Part shown: piece by piece, positions 54,936-64,000 of the stretch
Position numbering within the stretch: the stretch's first letter is position 1
Layout of the letters: each line of letters opens with the position of its first letter
From: Torymus aiolomorphi
Taxonomy: Eukaryota; Arthropoda; Insecta; Hymenoptera; Torymidae
Length of the DNA stretch: 64,000 nt
Direction: 5' to 3'
Assembly (NCBI GenBank): GCA_036365515.1
Contig: CM070873.1
Span: 230,515,876 to 230,579,875, forward strand
The notes under the pieces: model-generated
Told to the model about the DNA's origin: nothing
The model's database searches: none
The model's input: the letters and a program-made list of their open reading frames with translations, nothing else
Program-made: the position numbers and the translations under genes

Positions 54936-56681
54936 TATATGCACCCATACAAGCTCCATTCGTCGCGCAGTTTGTGTTATGTTATATATCCTTGCCGCGC
55001 CGTACGCGGCGTCTTCTTTTCCGCGCCGCATGCACTGCGCGCGACTATCTCTCATGAGTTATATTCCTCTTTTCAACATTCACTGGAGGCCGCGCGCACG
55101 TTTCTATCGCGATAACGACACGGCTGTTTACCCGAGGCGTTTTTATCTGGCGCGCGCCTTTATCGTCCGCGTTGTTATGCCGATCCCTACTGATAATGAT
55201 CACTTTTGATTACTATACATGTGTACATACATAAAGGAAGGACAAATGGATGCACGGCTTTGTGATGTTTACGAAAGCTCTGGTGCGCGCGCAGTCGCAT
55301 TTTCGGAGGTTCGCATGCGGGTTTAATTGATAAAATTGCGCCGATTTCAGAGGACAATCTGCGTGTATGTTTGTGCGTGAGAGAGAGAGAGTAAGTGCTT
55401 GTTTTTCGATTGATGTATATGAGCGCCTCGCTATCATCAGGTGTACTCTCTCGTTAAGAGATCGAGCATTATTGTTTTTTTGTTATCGTTAACAATCTGC
55501 GCGACCTTTTCGTTCGCCTTGTACCGAATGATTGTTTACATAACGATCGCGCCAACTGATTAACCGCGCTTGCGCGCGCACAATGTGACGAATCGCGGGC
55601 TTGTATATACTGGCGCGCGCGCACGAGAAAGAGCAGCCGATCGTTACATGTATATATTTTGACGAGCCTTTCATTAATCAATTGCAAAAGCGAAATTGTC
55701 GTCAACACCGCGCATCCGCGCTACAATAACTTTATCAGTACATCAGCAGCTATATACACTTCGATGGTAAATAATTCGCGGGAAATCTCGGTGGGGGAGA
55801 GGACGACGTCGTATACCACTTGACGCAAATGCGCATCACGCAGACTGCAGAGAATCTACATACATGTCTATTTTCTTCCAAACGATTATTCCTCCACGCG
55901 GAAGCGACACATATATATCGATTAACGTCCTACCGTGACGCCAGACGCTCGTACGCGCGTGTGGCATTGCGTGACGTCAGGCGCGCAGCTTAATCACGCT
56001 CTCGAGAACCGCTGCTGCTACATATACTCTGCTCCTTTGTCGATTTCCGCGAACAATGAAAATCGGCGGATTCTTTCTTCGACGTCGCATATGCGGGAGA
56101 GAGAGGAAAAAAGCATGAGCTATATCGCGCGTTTAGATAAAAATCGCATCGCGTAATATAGGCACAGCAGACGCATCGCGAAGAGATCTAGCGACAATAA
56201 AATAGGAGAAACCGAACGCGTCATCACTCTCTATCTCGAAAACACAGTGACTAAAAAGTCGCTCATGATGCAACGACAACTCGCGTTGGGTAAGATTGCC
56301 GTATGCGCTGTACAAGCATGTATCGTCTTTCCTCGCGCGGCGGCGCAGGTATATGTATAAACACACGGCGCGCGGTATATGCACAATCGATATCGGAGCA
56401 ACAAGTTGCGCGCGCGCGAACCGGTGCATATATATGAGATGCGCGCCTCCGAAACGATCAAAGCGTGTCTATAATATACACGCGAAAACTATACCGCGCG
56501 CGATGCTCGCAAAAAGTTGGATGCGCACGCGGGACACACGATCGAGTAGTAAAAAGCGAGTACGTTGAGACGATCTCGCACGTGCGCGCAATTCTATACG
56601 GCACTGCAGCTGCAATGTCAAGTTCGCGCTTGCGGATAGATAGATAGAGAGAAGATGCTGTATAGGGATAAAGCCACTCAC

Positions 56682-56730
56682 CTTTACCATTCCGACGAGG
56701 CGGGCAAACGTTGATCAACTGCACGGTCAT
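56682..56730 (-). CDS. candidate first coding exon of an unknown gene
   Basis: An ATG at 56730 opens MTVQLINVCPPRRNGK and ends at a consensus donor, AAAG then GTGAGT (56681), in phase 1. A TATA-like sequence lies about 75 bases upstream (56812-56803). No downstream exon was identified, so the gene is not named and the call could be chance. Confidence 0.3.
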
Positions 56731-56802
56731 CTACTAGCGCCTCGGCCAGGGTGGCCCGCCTCTGTCCTCGATAATCTTCCTCTTGGTCCGCTCCGTCTTG
56801 AC

Positions 56803-56812
56803 TATATATAAA
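56803..56812 (+). promoter_or_regulatory. TATA box, possible divergent promoter
   Basis: TATATATAAA followed by a GC-rich spacer and a pyrimidine-rich stretch with TCACTC near 56838, about the right distance for an initiator on the plus strand. The minus strand has the candidate first exon 56730-56682. Both directions could be used. Confidence 0.35.
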
Positions 56813-56839
56813 CCCCGCGAACCGCAGACTCTCTTCTCA

Positions 56840-58180
56840 CTCTCTCTCTCCTTTCTTTCTTCAACGAACAACTCTGCGCTTGCACTGCAGTGCGTCCTGA
56901 TCCTCTGCTCTCGACGTACTGCTTACAAGTACTACGTAGCAGTTCTCTTGCTCTCGTGTATGCGCGTCTCTCGTGTACGTGCGTGAGCGTATATCTGTCT
57001 CTCTGCTGTGCTGTGCGATGCCTGTGTGTCTCGGTCGCGCGCTCACTTGCGGCGACGCTGCTGGCTCGTGCTCGACTCGAGCTCTCGAACGCGCGCGCGC
57101 GCGCCTCTCTTCTGTATACACACGCGGGCGTATGCGCGCAAGGGAGAGAGAGACGAGATGCACCGCTCGCTAGCTCGCTCGCACACTTGCACGCGGCCCG
57201 TCCAATCGCGCGGCTTCTTTGTTCCGGTACTGCTGTGCGGCTCGCGTGCTGCTGCTTGTGCCTGCGCGCCTTGCTGGCGAGCTTGCTTGCTTGCTTACTT
57301 GCTCCGTTAATCCAGCCGCTGCCGGGAGAAAACGCCATGAGGAGGAAGGGGCATTATGCACGCGTGTGTGTGAGTGAGAGGTATATAGGCGTACGTTATA
57401 GAGCGAGTGTGCGGAGAGAGGGAGGAGGAGGATGAGTCAAAAGGGTGAGAGAGAGAGAGAGAGAGAGAGTGAGTGGACGATAAAAATAGAAGCAGGAGAT
57501 AGTAGGCAGCTAGCGTGTAGAGAAGAGAGAAAGAGAGCTAGAAGGTGTGTGTGTGTGTGATGTGCGTGCTCCGGCTGACCGCCGGTGTAAACATAGGCGG
57601 CGACGCGCGCCGCGATTTAAAGAGCGAGAGCTCCGAACAGCTGACGAGAAGAAAGGGGAATGCCTTTTGTGCGTGCGTGGGTGATTATGGAAGGAGAAGG
57701 GACGAAGAAAATGGGAAAATTTGATATAGACGCACGAGCGAACGGAGAATTCGCTAGTCTCGCGTTATATATCGCCCGTCTTTTCTCCGATTTCGTTCGC
57801 TCTCGTGATCGCGAACTTTATGTTATTCCGGTAGCGAGCGGCGTTTTTGTTGTTTTGCCCGCGAATAAATGGAACGGAATAACTGCAGCGCCGTTGGGTG
57901 TTTATCTTTCGGAGGGAAAGAGAGAGTGCGGAATTGATTGTGTACCACTCTCTCTCACGCGTGTGCGCTCGCGATAAATAATTTTGTTAAGTGACGTGCG
58001 ACGTTTATTAGTACGTACTTGAGCAATCTTCTTGGGTCGGAATTATATAAATATTCTGGAAGAGCGAGAGAGAGTTCGAAGGAAAAATATTTCTCTACAG
58101 ATAAAGCTCTTGAGATTTTCCTTGAATTGGCGACGTTCTTATTGTTATATAGTACAATCGCATATATATATATATGCGTG
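56840..58180. other. CpG-rich possible 5' UTR and flanking DNA
   Basis: CT-, CG- and GA-rich sequence with long overlapping frames on both strands, all Ala/Arg/Ser-biased. No conserved domain is seen. A (GA)n run lies at about 57446-57468. Confidence 0.45.
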
Positions 58181-58186
58181 CGTGCG

Positions 58187-59333
<1,147 letters not shown>

Positions 59334-59770
59334 TATATATATATAACATTTATGAGCGTCGAGAGGAAAAATTAGCTCTACAGTGAATCGTTTCCACTTG
59401 AAAAGTTCTAATACGCAACGCGGAAATTTTATTATTGTTTTTGAATTTTTGCAGAGATAAGTCAATGTGAATCACGTTTAATATAGCGTACACTTAATAA
59501 TATTTTCGTAAAATCAATATTCCACGCTGAGTCGCGCGCGAAATCATCGAACCGAGGCGCGAAAAATAATAAACATTAGCTGTTTTAAATAAAATATCTG
59601 TATCACTCAATAAAAAGCGCTTCACGCTGTACATCCGTATATAAATTTTCATTAACTCTCCGCAGCATCACGAGTATTTTACCGCCACACAGTACTATTA
59701 TCATTCACTAGAACGCAGCACGTAAAATCCACGCAGTTACTAGAGCGTACTTTGGCTGTTAGCACTGCAG

Positions 59771-59840
<70 letters not shown>

Positions 59841-62333
59841 ACTATATTCGCGCACAGAGAGCGCGCGTAAATCAGTGAAACGCCTCTCCGCTTGATATTC
59901 AAACCAGTTGCATGCATTATCACCGGCGGGCACAATGATCCCTGGCGATCTAGATACATCTAAAACCGCGCGGCGATTGTGTCGGCGCTTTTCCCTCCCT
60001 TTCACACGAACATCCGCGCTGCTGCCGCTGCTGTGAAAAAAGAAAATATAAAGGCTACACTGCAGTTATTCTAAATATATATAATACGGACGAGAACTCC
60101 GCTCGCGAAAGAGACAGAGAGGAGGCTACATAAAGTGCGCACACGTGGGACATGTCCTATCTCCGGCAGCGCAGCTCTCTCTCTCTCTCGCGATGATGAC
60201 GCGGCACACGTACTATATTGAAGGAAGACTGCGACAGAGTATATTGACATCACGCGCGCGCGCTCCGCCTCGCGCCGATGATAACGTGGACCGCCGCGCA
60301 GCGCGAAACGATCATCACGGACAAAAGGTTCTTCACTCCTCTATACGCATACGTATATATATGCTACTCGTGCGCATGCAGGCGCGCAAAAGAGATGCGC
60401 AGAGCCCGCAGCTAATTTTACTTGCCAATGCCACGCGCGAGTGAGAATATAACGCCGCGGCGAGGTCTTTCATTGTGTTACCGGCATTTTCGCGCGCGCG
60501 AGTGAGTTTGCCTTTTTTCTTTAACGTTCGAGCGTATCCTTGGGAACGAGCGAGAAATTTTTGGGCGCGCGCAAATGTCCGGAATTATTTTTGGAGCCGG
60601 TCGCGCGGCTTTAAATATATGTACGTCGGGCTGCGCATACCTGCGGGATTTTTTAGTGCACGCGGCGCTGACGATTATTCGGCGCGCGTTTGATGGTGTG
60701 TGTTTCGGGAGGTTCAGCGCTCGCGGATTTAATTCGAGCGATTAAAACGGTTCAACGACTCGTGCAATGTAGTGCTGGCGGACTCCGAGAAGTGAATGCA
60801 CTATTATATGAGGAGAGAATATATGGGTGTATGCGTGTGGGTGGATGTGAGAAAGTAAACGTTAGATTGATAAATATTGCCGAGCTTAATGAGATAAGGG
60901 GAATATGAATTTACGATAAGTTTAAAAATATATTCGCAAGCCTCGGAGGTTTTGCTCATTTCAAAAATCGCGCGGTTCCGCTAGTTTTATTTTTATAAGC
61001 GCGGAATAGAGCCATAATGTAAGCTGAGTTACACAAACTGAAATTTTGAGTATTCTATTTTGATATACCCGTATGTCAAGTACTTTCTAAACAGAAATAT
61101 ATCTATAATACAACGAACAGCGTATCGAAAAAATTTCTGTTGACTTATCAAAGCTTCCGTCAGCAATGTTGCTTTGCAATATATTATGTGTTTTGAGTTT
61201 CCGTGCCTAATCTTGTTTTAAAGCAAATTAATGTAGGTAAGAGCTTATACACTTCGTCGTTTTACTGTTATTTTGAACTTGTATATAGATACGCATTTTT
61301 CTTACTCTCATTAAAAACGTTTATGTAATTATATTATACAGTAGGACCTGTTTTCATTATAATTATAGTATTAAGGAAAGTGCCATGTGAAAACGTATCA
61401 TATCAATTTTCATTTTTATCTTGGTAAATATAATTATCATTATATCATTATTTTGAAAGGATTACTTCTGATATGTTACGATATACAAGTAAAAAAATTA
61501 TTCACTGAAGAAAATTTTATCTGTTTTCCCAACAAGTTCGACGAGTTAACAATTTTCATTCTAAAATGCTTTAAAATATACTTCGTATCTATAATTCGTG
61601 GTTTTATAAATAAAATGAGAAAATTTTAATTTTATTATCAACTTGTCGTAAATGAATACATATAATAAAATAGATATGAGATATATACTAAGGCGGACGC
61701 ATAGCATTGTCAAAAATTACGTACTTTAAAGAACAGGTTTATTTCAAATTCGTCTCCTATTTTATCCATTTTATCTTATTAAATTTAAATACGATTACAC
61801 GCATAAAAAAAATAACAAGATATAGTTTTAAATTTAAAATGTCGGTTACATTGTTCGTTTTGTTACCTACTGTAGGTAATATATTAGCAACAAAGCAACT
61901 AGAATTTTTTTAATCCTATTCAAATTTTTCCAACAATGAATTAGCACTTTAAGTTATTAAGTTGCAATTTAATTATTATTGTGCAAAATTTAGTTTATTA
62001 TGATTATCAAAATTTCATGGTTATAATAATGTATTTGTAAAATTGTAATACTATTTTAAAATAATTTCCTTTTTTTGATAACAAGAACAGGCATACATAT
62101 ATACATATGACATACATTATGAACGATATGAAATTGCATAGATAAGATTATGCACTCTGAATCGCTCCTAATATCAGACTATAAACAAAAGATTCATAAA
62201 CAAATCATCTGTTCCAAAGACTGCTTACTTTACATAATTTTCGTTCTCAAAATTACATAACAATTTCTTTCGGCACAAAATTAACAAGTAAAATTAAAAA
62301 AAAAAAAACTAGTATAAAAACTAAGATATAAAC
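59334..62333. other. intergenic DNA left of CHCHD2
   Basis: A short (AT)n at 59333-59346 borders the foldback element. A (CA)n of about 65 bp lies at 59774-59838. 59.8-60.9 kb is CpG-rich. 61.0-62.3 kb is AT-rich and should contain the promoter of the distal CHCHD2 first exon. No additional gene is recognised. Confidence 0.5.
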
Positions 62334-62455
62334 ATGTCAAATCGTGGTAGTGGCGGAAAATCAACATCAAATCCGTCAAGAACTCGCGGAAAAACATCCC
62401 GATCAACTAAACCAGCGCCAGCTCCGTCTCATCCCTCTCCACCTCCAAGAAAAGG
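62334..62455 (+). CDS. CHCHD2: CHCHD2-like alternative first exon (distal)
   Basis: ATG at 62334 opens 40 codons plus two bases. The peptide is basic, Ser/Arg/Pro-rich and free of acidic residues (MSNRGSGGKSTSNPSRTRGK, later a TKPAPAPSHPSPPP stretch), like the N-terminal mitochondrial-targeting part of CHCHD2/CHCHD10. A consensus donor, AAAGG then GTAAGT, lies at 62456; unspliced reading would stop at once with TAA. The phase-2 end joins the acceptor at 63866 to give Gly-Val-Arg-Pro in frame. No homology search was possible. It could instead belong to a tandem paralogue or a short independent peptide. Confidence 0.55.
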
Positions 62456-63257
62456 GTAAGTTTCTTCGATTTTCAGCAAAATCCTAATTTGAATTTCCCG
62501 CCTTTACACTTACAATAATAACGCGGTAAGTTCAAAAAGCTCTTTAAACACCTAGCCTAACATATCGGGCACTACCCTGTCATCTTCATCTCAATTTAAT
62601 AATATTCGCCACCTCATCTTGGTGGAATTGTACTACTCCACATACGCATACCTTGTTATTTCCCGAAGAAAATTTATCGCGAAAAACAACATCGCGCAAT
62701 ACTTTTTTAGATCTCGTAACATAACGCACTTTTCCGCGCACATGCGACTTTGGCAATGCGCCCGGTAAAGCATCGCGCGTGTTTTCGTCGAATGATTTTG
62801 CGAAAAAAGCCGTCACGTGCAGCGCAAGCGCACTTTCACCCCCGTATCTCCTGTTTATCATCGTTTTGACCGAAAATTTCCCGAAAGTTTACATCACCAA
62901 CTGCAATTGCACTTGGTGTGTAGTATCTAGAGGATGCGCGAACGATGGCGCGTACGCGATGCCAATTGTACTGAAGTGAGTCGCTTACACGTGCCACGTC
63001 ATTTCTGCTCGCCGCTTCTAGAACGTCGCGTTGACCAATGAACGCATGGACCAAGCCTCCCACCCGATTGCGTTGCGTAATCATGTTGCCAGCTTCGGGG
63101 CGGAAGTTTAAAGAGCGAAGCTAGAGCGCTGGACGGCCGAGAACCCAGTCGCAAGTTGAAGCTCAGTGAGTTGCAACGTGTTTTTTTTAGACCAGTGCGT
63201 TATTAAGCGTCCTTGATATTTGCGAAACCTGTGTTGTTAAGGAAAACCCGGATTAAA
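62456..63257. other. interval between the two alternative CHCHD2 first exons
   Basis: This holds the first part of the distal intron and presumably the promoter and 5' UTR of the proximal exon. The 200 bases before 63258 are GC-rich without a TATA box, as for many housekeeping promoters. Chance frames on both strands (62586-62861, 62779-62979) have no recognised motif. Confidence 0.45.
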
Positions 63258-63298
63258 ATGCCGCGACGTGGACGAGCATCCGCACCCCCCGCAAGGAC
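63258..63298 (+). CDS. CHCHD2: CHCHD2-like first exon (proximal, canonical)
   Basis: ATG at 63258 in good context (AAAATGCC) opens MPRRGRASAPPAR plus two bases, ending at a consensus donor, GGAC then GTAAGT. The start MPR followed by Arg/Ser is the hallmark of human CHCHD2 and CHCHD10. Phase 2 fits the acceptor at 63866 and yields Thr-Val-Arg-Pro. The intron to the next exon is 567 bp. The protein is expected in the mitochondrial intermembrane space, where CHCHD2 associates with MICOS and cytochrome c oxidase. Confidence 0.8.
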
Positions 63299-63865
63299 GT
63301 AAGTACAGCATCTTTTTTTCTGCTTTACGTGCTTAGCTAGTTTTCGGAGACAAGGGAGGTGAAAGACGCGCCCGTAAAATGTTGCGACACGGGAATTTGC
63401 TAGAATTCTTGAGCGTCGTCGGCGGATCGTTACGTCACATTTCACGCGGTCACTATCGAGACAACGTGATTGACACTGATAGAGATAGGTCCAAAGGACA
63501 GATTCTTGCGAGTCGGCTGCTACGAATGTAAACTTTGACATCACGTGTCAATGGCATTTGCATAATTATAAGCTAATCGTCTTGATTGTTGGTTATGTAA
63601 ACTATGACTATATTTTCTTTTAACTTAAAGATAACAATGAACATAGAGAAAATTGCTTATGCACTCTCTCTGTTAACAAAGAAGGGTTTTTTAATTAATG
63701 ACAGCGTTAATGACTAATCAAATATGTATCATTGTTCACACTGATCATTGAACTTGAGCCAAATAAAGTAAGAAAGAGTGCTTTAGCTATATTGATCTGT
63801 CTCACAGTCTGATGCAAGAATTTCACATTTTATAATACATTGACCATTTTCTTCCTGAATTTCAG

Positions 63866-64000
63866 TGTCAGGCCTGCGGCCCGTGCAGCTCCAGCTCCAG
63901 TAGCAGCACACCCACCAGCACATGCACCTGCTGCTACACCCATGGTTGCTCAACCAGCTCAGCAGGGACCCTCGCTAATGGGACAGATGGCTGCTACTGC
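63866..64000 (+). CDS. CHCHD2: CHCHD2/CHCHD10-family second exon, cut by the window end
   Basis: The acceptor CCTGAATTTCAG precedes 63866. The exon encodes VRPAARAAPAPVAAHPPAHA, a further Ala/Pro stretch, then QQGPSLMGQMAATA at the window edge. The Ala/Pro-rich linker followed by GP-L-M-QMA-TA corresponds to the segment just before the conserved hydrophobic helix of CHCHD2/10 (the QPGLMAQMATTA region). The helix and the twin CX9C CHCH domain must lie beyond 64000, so CHCHD2 versus CHCHD10 cannot be decided. Insects usually have a CHCHD2-type gene. Confidence 0.85.

Noticed and set aside
56802..57435. Frames of 178-181 codons on both strands
   Set aside because: Mutually overlapping Ala/Arg/Ser/Cys-rich frames in CG- and CT-rich DNA; probably promoter or UTR sequence.

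Overview
This window looks like eukaryotic, animal, most likely insect nuclear DNA. It is gene-poor, with sparse coding exons that have GT..AG splice borders. It carries many long dinucleotide microsatellites, several small DNA transposons and a Helitron-like element. CpG-rich stretches full of short spurious open frames alternate with AT-rich stretches. High CpG, compact exons and abundant (GT)n/(CT)n arrays suggest a hymenopteran, perhaps a parasitoid wasp. That taxonomic placement is inference, not proven by any marker here.

Three conserved genes can be recognised. (1) A complete intronless frame on the minus strand (7264-8865) encodes a REXO1/GOR-type DEDDh RNA exonuclease with all catalytic residues. 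(2) The N-terminal half of a TBL2-like gene (transducin beta-like 2, an ER-membrane WD40 protein) lies on the minus strand. Its membrane-anchor exon (28120-27967) and first WD40 exon (13656-13435) are joined in phase across an intron of about 14.3 kb. A possible short terminal exon with a poly(A) signal follows at 13310-13276, and the rest of the propeller was not found. (3) The 5' part of a CHCHD2/CHCHD10-family mitochondrial gene starts on the plus strand at the right edge. Two alternative first exons (62334-62455 and 63258-63298) end in the same phase and both fit the acceptor at 63866. The gene runs off the window.

Layout: 1-7.2 kb has no recognisable gene but holds a Helitron-like element (2095-2538) and (CT)n/(GT)n arrays. 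7.3-8.9 kb is REXO1. 13-28 kb is the TBL2 region; its giant intron holds a repeat cluster with a tRNA-derived SINE, a GC-rich block of six consecutive hairpins, and a TA-flanked MITE containing a tRNA-like sequence. 28-36 kb is CpG-rich, gene-free and microsatellite-laden. 36-51 kb is an AT-rich patchwork of locally duplicated and reshuffled blocks (36.8, 38.0, 43.1 and 45.1 kb recur at 46.6-47.7 and 50.3 kb), with MITEs and a thrice-repeated hairpin. 51-61 kb is CpG-rich with one possible TATA promoter and first exon near 56.7-56.8 kb, and a microsatellite-flanked palindrome at 58.2-59.3 kb. 61-64 kb leads into CHCHD2.

The three genes are functionally unrelated (RNA 3' processing, ER stress/scaffold, mitochondrial intermembrane space) and show no sign of being a cluster. 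I see no CRISPR, operon, rRNA or intact virus. No new multi-gene system is visible. The most interesting signals are the phase-matched alternative CHCHD2 starts, the truncated-looking TBL2 model, the multi-hairpin block at 16.73-16.98 kb, the mosaic duplication at 46.6-47.7 kb, and the foldback element lodged between microsatellites.
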